The notes under the pieces: model-generated
Database searches by the model: none
The model's input: only the letters and a program-made list of their open reading frames with translations
What the model was told of the DNA's origin: nothing
Program-made: the position numbers and the translations under genes
Shown: piece after piece, positions 1 to 9,567 of the stretch
Numbering within the stretch: position 1 is the first letter of the stretch
Layout of the letters: each line of letters starts with the position of its first letter
Source of the DNA: a virus
IMG/VR virus record: IMGVR_UViG_3300047564_003078
Location: 1-64,000 of that record
Reading direction: 5' to 3' (one strand)
Length of the DNA: 64,000 nt

Positions 1-38
1 TCACTTAACGTAGATACTATCTCTGAAGCAATAGTTTA

Positions 39-650
39 ATGAAACTAGCAATCTGTGTTCCTGCACGTGATACTGTTCATGCGGGATTTGCTAAAGCACT
101 GGCAAATCTCGCTGCACAGTTGCAGAAAGATGGCATAGATTACGAAATACTAATAAACTTAGGCAGTGTTATACCGCAACAGCGTAATACACTTGTGCAA
201 GAAGCACAACAAATCGATGCAACACACACGCTTTGGTTAGACAGTGATATGTATTTTCCAGCTAGTACAGTAAATCAATTGCTAAAACATAACAAGCCAA
301 TTGTTGCAGCTACTTATAGTACAAGGGTCAAACCTTTACGAAGCGTAGCGTTTGTTGACCGTGATGACCTAAATATCAGATTAACATCTAATGCTGGATT
401 GCACGAAGTATTTGGGGTCGGAATGGGCTGTATGCTGGTAGACATAGAAGTTTATAGATATGTTCAGCGTCCGTGGTTCCAGTACTTGTACAATCGAGAC
501 ACCCAAGATCTCAGCGGAGAAGATATTTGGTTTTGTCAATGTGCAAGAGATGCAGGCTATGAAATTTACGTTGATGCAGACCTAAGCAACAACGTAGCAC
601 ACTTTGGAACCAAAGCATTTTTAATAGGTGAAACCGATGACAGCATTTGA
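39..650 (+). CDS. GT-A-type glycosyltransferase-like protein
   Basis: Predicted cytoplasmic sugar transferase of 203 aa. The N-terminus (MKLAICVPARDTVH) starts a Rossmann-like GT-A fold, and LWLDSDMYFP (about residues 66-75) is the DxD motif that normally binds Mn and a nucleotide sugar. A second acidic patch, SGEDIWFC, fits the acceptor side. The stop overlaps the start of the giant repeat protein, whose last domain has a related DxD-like motif, so the two probably act together. Donor and acceptor cannot be inferred. Confidence 0.7.
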   Translation: MKLAICVPARDTVHAGFAKALANLAAQLQKDGIDYEILINLGSVIPQQRNTLVQEAQQIDATHTLWLDSDMYFPASTVNQLLKHNKPIVAATYSTRVKPLRSVAFVDRDDLNIRLTSNAGLHEVFGVGMGCMLVDIEVYRYVQRPWFQYLYNRDTQDLSGEDIWFCQCARDAGYEIYVDADLSNNVAHFGTKAFLIGETDDSI

Positions 651-3600
651 TATATTTGATCGTTTAGGACAAAAAACCTACACCGGTCAAGATATTCTTA
701 AAAATCATATCTTAAAAAGACATCCAATACATTACACAACTGACGTTGATGATTATTCACAAGTAGATCAATATGCAGATCAGCATGAATTTGTTTGGCT
801 TGTTGAAAAGGATTTTGAAGTTATAAGAAGTTTTCCTTGGTTTTTTGTTCCGGCAACAGAGGACAAAACCAGTGTACATTTATTTCCGTACATATACAAA
901 GCCAGCAAACGTATAAAGAGCTGGAAAAAAGTACAATTAGTACCTACTAAAAACAGAACAAATAAAAAAGTTACACAGAATCATATTGTGAATGTTTATG
1001 ACTTCTACAATGGCAAAGATAGCTTTGATATATTTTATCAAGGCAGTGAAACCGACGAACAGTATCTCAAACTACTAGAACGATTTAAAAATATAAGAAG
1101 CGTAGAAAGCTACTGGCAAGCACAAGAATTGTCAGAAACTGACATGTTCTGGTTAGTACCAAATGACATTGAAGTAAGTCCTATATTTAAATTTAGCTAC
1201 CAACCAGATGACTGGAGTCATAAATTCACGCACGTCTTTGTTAATGGAGATGATTGTAGAGATGGTATTGCATTGTTTCCAAAACAATATAATCCTACTG
1301 ACAAAGAATTAAGATATAGATACTACACAAATAAAAAAGAACTAAACATTGTAGCAAGTATTCCAAAAAAATATCCAATCTACAATTTTAAAAACTATCA
1401 AGAATACAAGTCTGTGCTGGATACTACAGACAGCGACTTGTTTTGGTTTGTTCCAGACGATGTGGAAGTTGCAAAGGATTTTGATTTTAGCACATACTTC
1501 GAACATAAAAATCAGTATGACAGAACAACCAACCACGAGTTTTTAAATGATGCTAACTATGACGGTATTGTACTGTTTAGTAAGCACAATCCTATTACTG
1601 AAAAAGAATTTGATCATAGATTTTATACAAATAAAAAACAATGGGAGGTGGTAGCAAGCCGGCCAAAAAAGTTTGATCAGTTTGTAGTTAATAACTATGC
1701 TGACTACAAACTGGCACTTGAGCGTAGCACTACTGAAATGTTTTTTGGTATACCCGACGATGTAGAGATTAATTCATCTTTTAAATTTGATACTTATTTT
1801 ACTCATCATAATCAGTATGACAGAAACATTACACATGTTTTTTTAAATGACAAAACCTATGATGGTGTAGTGTTGTTTAGTAAAAATATTCAATTAGCAG
1901 AACGTGAAGTAAACAACAGATTTTACGTGAAGAAAAAAGAATGGGAAATAGCAGCAAGCAAACCTAAACCATTTGACTTGTTTGATATCGACAGTTATCA
2001 AGATTATTTAGATGCAATTGCCAATAGCACCACACATTTGTTTTGGGCAAGCAGCAAAAATTTAAAAATCAACGATTTAGAAAAACTAGAAAATTTTTAT
2101 ATTAGTCATCACGAATTAGTAGACAGAAATCAAAATCATGTGTTTTTACATTATGCAAATGATACAGTTTATAAAAATGGCGTAATGCTGCTTAGTAAAA
2201 GTAAAAAGCTTACCGAAAAAGAAATACTGTATAGATTTCCGTTAGAACGCAAAGAATGGGAAATAGTTTTAAGTGGCCCTGTAGATTACAGTCAGTATAA
2301 CATCGAAACTTATGATGATTACCTTAGTGCTATGGAAAACAGCAAAACAGAATTGTTTTGGGCAACAACACACAACATTGATTTTACTATACCAAACATT
2401 TATTTTTCGCATGACAACGAATACGACAGAAAAAACAATCATGCCTTTGAGCATGTAGTAGATGGAAAAGTATTGTTTAATGGACTGTTTTTGTTGAGTA
2501 AACATAAACCACTAACACAACGAGAAATTGAACATAGACATATTATCGATGTAAAAGAATGGCCTATTGTAGGTTCTCACAAAACAGCATATGAAATATT
2601 TGATATAGAAACATATGAGCAGTATCTAGATGCTATCAAGACCAGTAATACTGAACTGTTTTGGATGTCTAGTCAAAATATAGATACAGCTGATTTTAAT
2701 TTCGATTTATATTTTTCACACGATAACAATTATGACAGAACACGTAATCATAGCTTTATTCATCGTGTAAACGGAAAAGATCACCGCAATGGAGTATTCT
2801 TATTAAGCAAACATGCTCCTGTAACTGAAAAAGAAATTGAACATAGATTTATTGTCAATGCTAAGGAATGGGATATTGTAGCAAGTGGTCCAGTTGAATA
2901 CGATAATTTTACTATTGACACATGGAACGATTATGTTGATGCTGTAAGACATTCGACTACAGAATTGTTTTGGGCAACATCTAACAACATAGACACAGAC
3001 GACTTTGACTTTAGCAGTGTTTATTTTACACATGACAACGAGTATGATAGAAAAATAAATCATTGTTTCTCTCATTTAGTAGATGGTGTAAAACATTACA
3101 ACGGTTTAATGTTACTAAGCAAGCATTCTCAACTGACTCCTCGTGAAGTTGAACATAGATTTCCTGTAAACAGAAAAGAATGGGATACAAATGCAAGTAA
3201 ACCGGTACAATATGATTTCTACAACATCGAAACATACAACGATTATATCAATGCATTAGATGATGTAGGAACCGAATTGTTTTGGGCTGCATCAAAAAAC
3301 ATAGAAGTTTACGACGAACTCGTAAAACAAATATATTTTACTCATGATAACGAGTATGATAGAAAAACCAATCATAGTTTTGTTCATCGTGTAGATGGCA
3401 AAGATTATCGCAATGGATTGTTTCTATTAAGCAAACATGCAATTGTAAGTCAAAAAGAAATAGAACACAGATTTATCGTTAATGCCAAGCAATGGAAAAC
3501 TGTAGGTAGTACAAATAAACAATATAATAAATTTACAATTAACAATTACGACGATTACATCCTTGCACTACAAGAATCAGATACAGAAATGTTTTGGGGA

Positions 3601-5130
3601 GTTCCCGATGATGTAATTGTAGATCCTAATTTTACATTTGATTTGTATTTTACTCATGACAACGAGTACGATCGCAAAACAACTCATGTGATGCTCAATG
3701 GAGAACATAGAGATGGTATTGTACTGTTTAGTAAACATGCACCTGTTACACAAAAAGAAGTTGAGAATAGATTTTACATAAACAAAAAAGATTGGGACAT
3801 TATAGCAAGTACACCAAAGCCGTATGAATTTTATAACATTGTAAGTTACAACGATTATCTCGAAGCTTTGGAAAATTCGCCTACTGAACTGTTTTGGGCA
3901 AGTACTCCTAACATTAAACTCAACAAAGACTTTGATGCTAATTTATATTTTAGTCATCATAACACATACGATCGTAGTATTAATCACACTTTTGTACATC
4001 GTGCCAACGGTGAAGATCATTACAATGGATTGTTCTTGTTGACAAAACGTGCTCCTCTAACAGAAAAAGAAATTGAGTATAGACTAATAGCAAAGCGTAA
4101 ATCATGGGATATAGTTGCAAGCGGTCCTGTAGAATACGAAAAGTTTATTGTAGACACATACGAAGATTACGAAACTGCAAGAAATTCCAGTGAGACTGAA
4201 ATGTTCTGGATGATACCTCCAGAAGTAAATGTTGATCCTAATTTTAAATTTGATCTATACTTTACTCACGATCAATGGTTTGAACGTAAAACAAATCATG
4301 TGTTTATGAACGGTAATGCGTGGGATGGCATTAGTCTAGTAAACAAAAAGTCTCTGATAACTGATCGTGAGATACGTATGCGTTTTCTTGCAAATAAAAA
4401 ACAATACAATATTGTTGCAAGTAACCCAACACTTTATGATATTGTGTTTATCAGCAAAGACGAAGAACATGCAGATATAAATTACAACAAACTTGTAGAA
4501 CGTTTTCCAAGAGCAAAACGTATACACGGAGTTGAAGGCATTCATGCTGCACACATTGCGGCAGCAAAACAGTGTAATACAGATATGATTTGGATTGTAG
4601 ATGCTGACGCTGAAATCATAGATAAATTTAATTTTGATTATTACGTTCCGGCATATGATCCTGATAGCAGAAAAACTGTTCACGTCTGGAAATCACAAAA
4701 CCCAATTAATGGATTGGTTTATGGATATGGGGCTGTAAAACTGTTGCCAAGAACGTTAACTTTAAATATGGATACAACCAAGCCTGATATGACCACAAGT
4801 ATCAGTCCGTTGTTTAAAACTATAAATCGTATCAGTAATGTTACACGGTTCAACACAGACGAGTTTAGTACTTGGCGTAGTGCATTTAGAGAATGCGTAA
4901 AACTTTCAAGTAAAATAATAAACGGTCAGCTTGATGAGGAAACTGAATTTAGATTGAATGTATGGTGTACTCGTGGTAAAGACAAACCGTTTGGACCTGC
5001 TGCAATCAGCGGTGCTAATCTCGGCAAAGAATACGGAGAAAAACACCGTGATTCTACGCAAGAGTTGCGTAGAATAAATGACTTTGATTGGTTAAGAGAA
5101 CAGTTTGATCAAAGTAAAAACAGTTTCTAA
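637..5130 (+). CDS. Giant tandem-repeat protein with degenerate GT-A-like repeats
   Basis: About 1,498 aa from the ATG at 637, which has AGG 8 nt upstream; a GTG at 628 is in frame. Residues about 250-1275 are ten tandem units of 100-105 aa. Each unit has an alternating Y..Y..A start, TE(L/M)FW, a YFTHDNEYDR-like block, NH.F, (D/N)G, (L/F)LSKH and KEIEHRF...KEWDIVAS. Two less regular units precede them. The last domain keeps WIVDADAEI where the repeats have VPDDVEV or ASKNIEV, so the repeats look like copies of a GT-A half-domain that lost its DxD. No signal peptide or membrane segment is seen. Function unknown; a scaffold or multivalent glycan-binding enzyme is an inference. Confidence 0.75.
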   Translation: MTAFDIFDRLGQKTYTGQDILKNHILKRHPIHYTTDVDDYSQVDQYADQHEFVWLVEKDFEVIRSFPWFFVPATEDKTSVHLFPYIYKASKRIKSWKKVQLVPTKNRTNKKVTQNHIVNVYDFYNGKDSFDIFYQGSETDEQYLKLLERFKNIRSVESYWQAQELSETDMFWLVPNDIEVSPIFKFSYQPDDWSHKFTHVFVNGDDCRDGIALFPKQYNPTDKELRYRYYTNKKELNIVASIPKKYPIYNFKNYQEYKSVLDTTDSDLFWFVPDDVEVAKDFDFSTYFEHKNQYDRTTNHEFLNDANYDGIVLFSKHNPITEKEFDHRFYTNKKQWEVVASRPKKFDQFVVNNYADYKLALERSTTEMFFGIPDDVEINSSFKFDTYFTHHNQYDRNITHVFLNDKTYDGVVLFSKNIQLAEREVNNRFYVKKKEWEIAASKPKPFDLFDIDSYQDYLDAIANSTTHLFWASSKNLKINDLEKLENFYISHHELVDRNQNHVFLHYANDTVYKNGVMLLSKSKKLTEKEILYRFPLERKEWEIVLSGPVDYSQYNIETYDDYLSAMENSKTELFWATTHNIDFTIPNIYFSHDNEYDRKNNHAFEHVVDGKVLFNGLFLLSKHKPLTQREIEHRHIIDVKEWPIVGSHKTAYEIFDIETYEQYLDAIKTSNTELFWMSSQNIDTADFNFDLYFSHDNNYDRTRNHSFIHRVNGKDHRNGVFLLSKHAPVTEKEIEHRFIVNAKEWDIVASGPVEYDNFTIDTWNDYVDAVRHSTTELFWATSNNIDTDDFDFSSVYFTHDNEYDRKINHCFSHLVDGVKHYNGLMLLSKHSQLTPREVEHRFPVNRKEWDTNASKPVQYDFYNIETYNDYINALDDVGTELFWAASKNIEVYDELVKQIYFTHDNEYDRKTNHSFVHRVDGKDYRNGLFLLSKHAIVSQKEIEHRFIVNAKQWKTVGSTNKQYNKFTINNYDDYILALQESDTEMFWGVPDDVIVDPNFTFDLYFTHDNEYDRKTTHVMLNGEHRDGIVLFSKHAPVTQKEVENRFYINKKDWDIIASTPKPYEFYNIVSYNDYLEALENSPTELFWASTPNIKLNKDFDANLYFSHHNTYDRSINHTFVHRANGEDHYNGLFLLTKRAPLTEKEIEYRLIAKRKSWDIVASGPVEYEKFIVDTYEDYETARNSSETEMFWMIPPEVNVDPNFKFDLYFTHDQWFERKTNHVFMNGNAWDGISLVNKKSLITDREIRMRFLANKKQYNIVASNPTLYDIVFISKDEEHADINYNKLVERFPRAKRIHGVEGIHAAHIAAAKQCNTDMIWIVDADAEIIDKFNFDYYVPAYDPDSRKTVHVWKSQNPINGLVYGYGAVKLLPRTLTLNMDTTKPDMTTSISPLFKTINRISNVTRFNTDEFSTWRSAFRECVKLSSKIINGQLDEETEFRLNVWCTRGKDKPFGPAAISGANLGKEYGEKHRDSTQELRRINDFDWLREQFDQSKNSF
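1381..4440 (+). repeat. Ten tandem about 300-bp coding repeats
   Basis: In-frame units within the giant gene. Some blocks are nearly identical at the DNA level, for example the CATGACAACGAGTATGATAG-like stretch near 3030, 3345 and 3657, which suggests recent unequal duplication. Two sub-types alternate: PDDVEV-type (units 1, 2, 8, 10) and SSKNI-type (units 3-7 and 9). Confidence 0.85.
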
Positions 5131-5526
5131 CTTTTTTTGATTGGTTTTACTTCTTAGAGTATTGGATAACCCATGATGTAACGGCTTTGGCCATTTGCCA
5201 AAGTTTACCCAGGCGTATCCGTCGTGTTCGCTATTAAGCTTTGGTATAAATTCATTTTCAACTACACATAGGTAAGTGTGAAAATAAAAATGATTATCGT
5301 TGCTTACAAACGTTTCTAAAGGAATTGTTTTTTTAATGTCAGGCAAAGATCCAATTTCTTCTTCAATTTCTCGTTTTAGGCCTTCCCAAGGAGTTTCTTT
5401 TTCCTCATTGGTTCCGCCTACTAATCCCCAAACATCATTTTGTTTACTTTGAGTACGATGTAATAATAAAAATCTATTGGTATCTAAGGTGTAAAATAAA
5501 GCACCACTACAAATTATTTTCTTCAT
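5092..5526 (-). CDS. NUDIX hydrolase
   Basis: 144 aa. The NUDIX box is complete: GG at about 38, then REIEEEIG at about 52-59, matching GX5EX7REUXEEXGU. It should hydrolyse a nucleoside diphosphate linked to X (nucleotide sugar, oxidised dNTP or capped nucleotide); the substrate cannot be assigned. It is convergent with the giant repeat gene and overlaps its last 39 bp, and lies just downstream of gp15 on the same strand. No late box is seen at its start. Confidence 0.85.
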   Translation of the reverse strand: MKKIICSGALFYTLDTNRFLLLHRTQSKQNDVWGLVGGTNEEKETPWEGLKREIEEEIGSLPDIKKTIPLETFVSNDNHFYFHTYLCVVENEFIPKLNSEHDGYAWVNFGKWPKPLHHGLSNTLRSKTNQKKLETVFTLIKLFS

Positions 5527-5534
5527 ACAAATAG

Positions 5535-7058
5535 TTATGCGTCTAAATACAACATCCAGGTGCCATGTGAATATTCACCTTCGTAGGATTGTATCCATTC
5601 TGTGCCTGTCCACTTGTATTGTGTTCCTGTTGTGAGATTGCTAATGTAAGTTATATCAGTTGCATCAGTTGCATCAAACACAACATGCCAACGAGATCCG
5701 TCCCATTCTACAATGTCACCGTATCCAGCCACAAAATCGTAACTGCCGTTAACCAATATACTGTGTTTCCATGCATCCGGGCCGTCATATGCAAATGTAT
5801 ATGGTGTTTCACCAACTGTCTGTCCTACATTTTCGCTTGGATTTAAATCGCCTAAGATCATCAAACGTAATCCGGGTGTTTTGTCATTTGTAGGATTGTA
5901 GGTTAGAGGATCTACAATTTTGTCAAGTGTACTCCAACTACTGGGATTTCTAGCAGGACCTTCTAGTACATTGTTTGTTGGCAATGTATCCATGTCCCAA
6001 TTAATAGAAATTTCAGTTTCATTTAGCGGATTAATTGTAAACGTTCCTATAACATAATTAGTAGAATCAGATTTTCTTAGTCTTATTTGACTTATACCTG
6101 CTTTGTAAGTGCCCGGATAGCTGTCAGTAATAATACGCCAACTTACAGTGCCGACAACATTTTTATCAATGATTTGTCCTGTTGTTGATGTAATGTACAC
6201 TCCATAATTTCTATATGTAGTACTCAATGTTGCTCTATTGTCGGATGTAGGAGAAACTGTCAATGAAGTATCAATATCAACATTGCCGTCTTGAACTGTA
6301 GTTGTGGTGCTGTTGCTAACTGGAAATTGTTCATCGCTATACGCACTAATTTCTGGATAACTTTCTCCTAGATTTATGGTGCCTATTTGTTCGTTAAAAA
6401 TACTTGTTATAACATTAGTAATTACACCTAGACGTTTTACTTTAGCTGGCGGAGAAATATAAATCGGTGTACTAAATGCTAGAGTAGCAATGTCTATTTC
6501 GCTTTCAACACCTACAGGAATACTTCTACTACTAAATTCAGTTCTTTCTAGATTGACTACACTTAAACTTGTCCAATCCACAAAATTGTCTGTGGTTTGA
6601 ATTTCCAAGCTTGGGTTGAACAACATTAAAATCTGTTCTAATATTTGAAGTTTTTGATCAGTGTTTGTTGTCCATATATCAACATTTACACTTAGTGTAT
6701 ATGGTGTAGGCATTAAACGTTCAACTGTATAATTTTTGCCTTGTGTATTTAGATATTCATTACCATCAGCATCAAATGCTCTTTCTCTAATATTAACTTT
6801 ACTTACATAACTACTATCGCTGGTTCTATTTCTATCCATTTCTAAACCGGTAACATAAACAGCCATGCGTGGAGCACTAGGTAGTTTATTTTCAGAATTA
6901 TCTCTCATAATACTGGCAACTTGTCTTGACAGATCTCCGTAAGTCACTGGCACTTGACGCAAACTTCCTTCGCCGTCTTTGTAGCTAAAATTGCTCATCA
7001 TTCTAACAATCTGAGTAATATATCTTCGTATTTGACCGTCATAAAAGTGAAGACTCAT
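5535..7058 (-). CDS. 15: Tail sheath stabilizer/completion protein, gp15-like
   Basis: The N-terminal half matches T4 gp15: FYDGQIRRYITQIVRMMSNF, then RQVPVTYGD, then MPTPYTLSVNVDIWT and QILEQILMLFNP. In T4, gp15 forms the hexameric ring at the top of the tail that holds the sheath and joins the neck. At 507 aa it is nearly twice T4 gp15 (272 aa). The extra C-terminal part is Thr/Ser-rich and ends in Trp-repeats (VEWDGSRWHV, YKWTGTEWIQ) like those of tail-fibre-type decoration modules. SD GGAGAAAG precedes ATG 7058. It runs leftward with gp14 and a homing endonuclease. Confidence 0.85.
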   Translation of the reverse strand: MSLHFYDGQIRRYITQIVRMMSNFSYKDGEGSLRQVPVTYGDLSRQVASIMRDNSENKLPSAPRMAVYVTGLEMDRNRTSDSSYVSKVNIRERAFDADGNEYLNTQGKNYTVERLMPTPYTLSVNVDIWTTNTDQKLQILEQILMLFNPSLEIQTTDNFVDWTSLSVVNLERTEFSSRSIPVGVESEIDIATLAFSTPIYISPPAKVKRLGVITNVITSIFNEQIGTINLGESYPEISAYSDEQFPVSNSTTTTVQDGNVDIDTSLTVSPTSDNRATLSTTYRNYGVYITSTTGQIIDKNVVGTVSWRIITDSYPGTYKAGISQIRLRKSDSTNYVIGTFTINPLNETEISINWDMDTLPTNNVLEGPARNPSSWSTLDKIVDPLTYNPTNDKTPGLRLMILGDLNPSENVGQTVGETPYTFAYDGPDAWKHSILVNGSYDFVAGYGDIVEWDGSRWHVVFDATDATDITYISNLTTGTQYKWTGTEWIQSYEGEYSHGTWMLYLDA

Positions 7059-7579
7059 TATTCTTTCTCCATCCAGACTCGTTTTCCATCAACTAGTTTC
7101 CAAGTTTTATTTTTAAGCATTTTTTTAAGTTTTTCTTGCACTGGTTTTAATTTCTCTTTTTGCTCTTCTGACCAAGTCCATCCGGAAGTTTTTTTAGTTT
7201 TTGTAAAAGTATCTTTGCCAAGTTCTCTTCTTCGTTGATGTGCTTTTATTTGTGCCTCACTCATGCGTTTTTTACTTTCGTTTGAGTGAAGTTTATTTCC
7301 GCCACCTTCTCTCAAATTATAACCGTTTTCGATCGAATTAAATTTTTTTATATAAAAATCTTCTAGGTAGTTTAATTCATCTATCGACGACGCAAACACA
7401 ATTACTTCCCAATCAAACGCATCCACGCCATATTTTCTTATAGCGTTATGAAAATGATATGTTTTTTTAGTATGTCGTGCATTAGAAATATGCTCGAGTC
7501 GTCGTTGATTAGGATCTTGCACAGATTGCCCGATATACGTCATACCCGATTCTTTATGTGTCCACTTATAGATATGCAT
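7058..7579 (-). CDS. GIY-YIG homing endonuclease
   Basis: 173 aa. The N-terminal GIY-YIG nuclease appears as IYKWTH...YIGQS (residues 3-19), followed by the conserved Arg helix (RRLEH) and an ENGYNLREGG block with the metal-binding Glu. The Lys/Arg-rich C-terminus (NESKKRMSEAQ, HQRRREL) resembles NUMOD3-type DNA-binding repeats. It sits exactly between gp14 and gp15 with 1-nt overlaps at each end, the classic site of a free-standing phage homing endonuclease. It probably cleaves the equivalent gp14-gp15 junction of related phages. Confidence 0.9.
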   Translation of the reverse strand: MHIYKWTHKESGMTYIGQSVQDPNQRRLEHISNARHTKKTYHFHNAIRKYGVDAFDWEVIVFASSIDELNYLEDFYIKKFNSIENGYNLREGGGNKLHSNESKKRMSEAQIKAHQRRRELGKDTFTKTKKTSGWTWSEEQKEKLKPVQEKLKKMLKNKTWKLVDGKRVWMEKE

Positions 7580-8730
7580 TAATTATCCGCCTTTGGCCTT
7601 AGTGCTTTACTCAAGCTCTGACGCTCTTCTACAATGTCTCCACCGATTGTATTTGTTGTGGTGTTGTTTACAAATGTAGTTTTTTGAGTTTTTCTTGTAG
7701 TAGTATTAGACATGGTCATTCTTACGTTATCTTCGACTTTGACCCAGCGTCTTCCGTCGTATCTAAACAATCTGTTTGGCATAAAGTCAGTTCTTAAAAA
7801 ATAGTCTCCTTCGGCACTGGAAGTTGGAAATCCAATACCGCTGCCAAATGCTTCGCCGTTTGGAGCAATTCCATCTCCTAGAAGATATCCTGTATATCCT
7901 TCACGTTCAGGACTTTTAGAAATTCTGTCAGCAAGTGCAGAACTAGTTGCATCTAATGTATTAATATCTGTTGTTAGTAACTCTGGTCTTCCTTGTTCGT
8001 CAACTTGCAATGTATAAAAATGACTGGTTTCATAACCACTTAGACGAGCATCAGCTTCTGCTTGTGCAACTACAGCATTGTTTATTTGCATATCTTTTTC
8101 AAAAGTGCTTAACACATCTCTAAGAGTATTTTCACCATCACCTGCTGGAAGATCTAGTATGTCCTTGTATTCTTGACTGTCTAATATTTGTTTTAATTTA
8201 ATTCTATACAAATGAGGATACCAAGTTTGACTGAATCCTTCGGCAGCTCGGTTTACATCTTCGACGACATAAAATCTTTTAAGAGCAACACTGTAATCAT
8301 TTAATGCATACTCATCTTTTAGATGAGGTAATTCTATTACATCGCCTGGCATGATTTTTCTGCCTAAGGTTTTTACAGTAGCATTAATGTGTATGGTCAT
8401 AAAAAGAGTATCATTGCTCAAGAATAATCCAAATTGACTTAGATTAAAATCGTTATCACTGACATTGTAAACTCCTCGTATAGAGTAAATATCAGGATCA
8501 TATTTTCTGTCTCGATTTTCTAAGAACAACATATCTTGAATGTTTGTTTCTTTGATAACATCGTACTGAGGTTGATCTGCGGTTGCATTACCGTCACTAG
8601 GATTTTTTGGTCCTAGATATTTGTGAACAAAAGCATCAGTACCGCCTACAGAAAATTGTTCAAGAACAATTCTATCTATAAATTCGTAGTCTGATGTTTT
8701 ATTTGGTCTATATAAACTAAGTCTTGGCAT
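7579..8730 (-). CDS. 14: Neck protein gp14-like
   Basis: Head-closure/neck protein. The core ILGRKIMPGDVIELPHL-like stretch (LGRKIMPGDV) and GFSQTWYPHLYRIKL are as in gp14 of T4-like marine phages. ATG 8730 (MPRLSLYRPNK) is chosen over the in-frame ATG 8745 and TTG 8763 because a GCTAAATA late box (8736-8743) lies 5 nt upstream of it. 383 aa, longer than T4 gp14 (256 aa); the C-terminus carries a GEAFGSG...YDGRRWVKVE module like that of gp15. Confidence 0.8.
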   Translation of the reverse strand: MPRLSLYRPNKTSDYEFIDRIVLEQFSVGGTDAFVHKYLGPKNPSDGNATADQPQYDVIKETNIQDMLFLENRDRKYDPDIYSIRGVYNVSDNDFNLSQFGLFLSNDTLFMTIHINATVKTLGRKIMPGDVIELPHLKDEYALNDYSVALKRFYVVEDVNRAAEGFSQTWYPHLYRIKLKQILDSQEYKDILDLPAGDGENTLRDVLSTFEKDMQINNAVVAQAEADARLSGYETSHFYTLQVDEQGRPELLTTDINTLDATSSALADRISKSPEREGYTGYLLGDGIAPNGEAFGSGIGFPTSSAEGDYFLRTDFMPNRLFRYDGRRWVKVEDNVRMTMSNTTTRKTQKTTFVNNTTTNTIGGDIVEERQSLSKALRPKADN

Positions 8731-8735
8731 ACGTA

Positions 8736-8743
8736 TATTTAGC
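8736..8743 (-). promoter_or_regulatory. Late box, leaderless gp14
   Basis: GCTAAATA read leftward, 5 nt before ATG 8730. Confidence 0.6.
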
Positions 8744-8750
8744 ATAAATA
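8743..8750 (+). promoter_or_regulatory. Late box for gp13
   Basis: CATAAATA, followed by SD TTGGAGA and ATG 8766. It abuts the leftward gp14 box, making a divergent late promoter pair. Confidence 0.6.
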
Positions 8751-8765
8751 CTGTTGGAGACAAAT

Positions 8766-9530
8766 ATGGCCGACAATGAATTAGTAACCCAGAAACAAGA
8801 AGTATTTGATTATGTGCATGCCTTTCTTGGCGGCGGCATGGTTGACGTAGAATTAGATCCTATACATTACGAAACTGCATTGACCAAAGCACTCACACGC
8901 TATCGTCAACGCAGCGATGCTAGTGTTGAAGAAAGCTATATTGCTTTGAGATTGGTAGAAGATCAAAACGATTACATTCTTCCACATGAAATAATGGAAG
9001 TGCGTCAAATATTTAGACGTAGTGTAGGATCTCGTAGTGGTGGCGGAGATGGTAGTTCGCTATACGAACCGTTTAACCTTGCATACACAAACACCTATTT
9101 ACTTGCAGGATCAGGAATGGGCGGACTTGCAACTTATGAATTATTTGCAGGACAGCAAGAACTTGTAGGACGTATGTTTGGTAGTTTTATTGAGTTTAAC
9201 TGGTCTCGTTCTACAAAAAAATTACAAATATTACAAAGACCTCGTGCAGGTGAAGAAGTATTGTTATGGTGTTACAACTATCGCCCAGATAGTCAATTGT
9301 TAACCGACTATCTTGCAAAACAGTGGATTAAAGATTTTACGTTGGCTAGTTGCAAATACATGCTAGGTGAAGCTAGAGAAAAATTTGCCACTATTGCAGG
9401 ACCACAAGGCGGAACAACACTAAATGGTACAAGTTTAAAAGCTGAAGCACAAGCTGAAATGGAAAAGCTAGAAAACGAAGTAAGTTTAGCAGTTCCGGGT
9501 GGAACAGGTTACGGATTTTTAATTGGTTAA
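8766..9530 (+). CDS. 13: Neck protein gp13-like
   Basis: 254 aa from ATG 8766, with SD GGAGA 5 nt upstream; an in-frame TTG at 8754 is less likely. Its content (VDVELDPIHYETALTKALTR, LPHEIMEVRQIF, WIKDFTLASCKYMLGEAREK) is typical of gp13 neck proteins, which with gp14 close the packaged head and join the tail. Divergent from gp14 with overlapping late promoters, so the two neck proteins should be made together. Confidence 0.8.
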   Translation: MADNELVTQKQEVFDYVHAFLGGGMVDVELDPIHYETALTKALTRYRQRSDASVEESYIALRLVEDQNDYILPHEIMEVRQIFRRSVGSRSGGGDGSSLYEPFNLAYTNTYLLAGSGMGGLATYELFAGQQELVGRMFGSFIEFNWSRSTKKLQILQRPRAGEEVLLWCYNYRPDSQLLTDYLAKQWIKDFTLASCKYMLGEAREKFATIAGPQGGTTLNGTSLKAEAQAEMEKLENEVSLAVPGGTGYGFLIG

Positions 9531-9533
9531 TGG

Positions 9534-9560
9534 TTGACATACTTTTAAAAATATCATAAT
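9534..9560 (+). promoter_or_regulatory. Sigma70-type promoter for kinase gene
   Basis: TTGACA (9534-9539), 15-nt spacer, CATAAT (9555-9560), with TATAAC overlapping at 9560-9565. The -10 lies only 7 nt from ATG 9568, so the mRNA may have almost no leader. Confidence 0.55.
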
Positions 9561-9567
9561 ATAACAC

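Noticed and set aside
1342-4683. Several leftward ORFs opposite the repeat gene
   Set aside because: They recur with the repeat period, as expected for antisense frames of tandem repeats.
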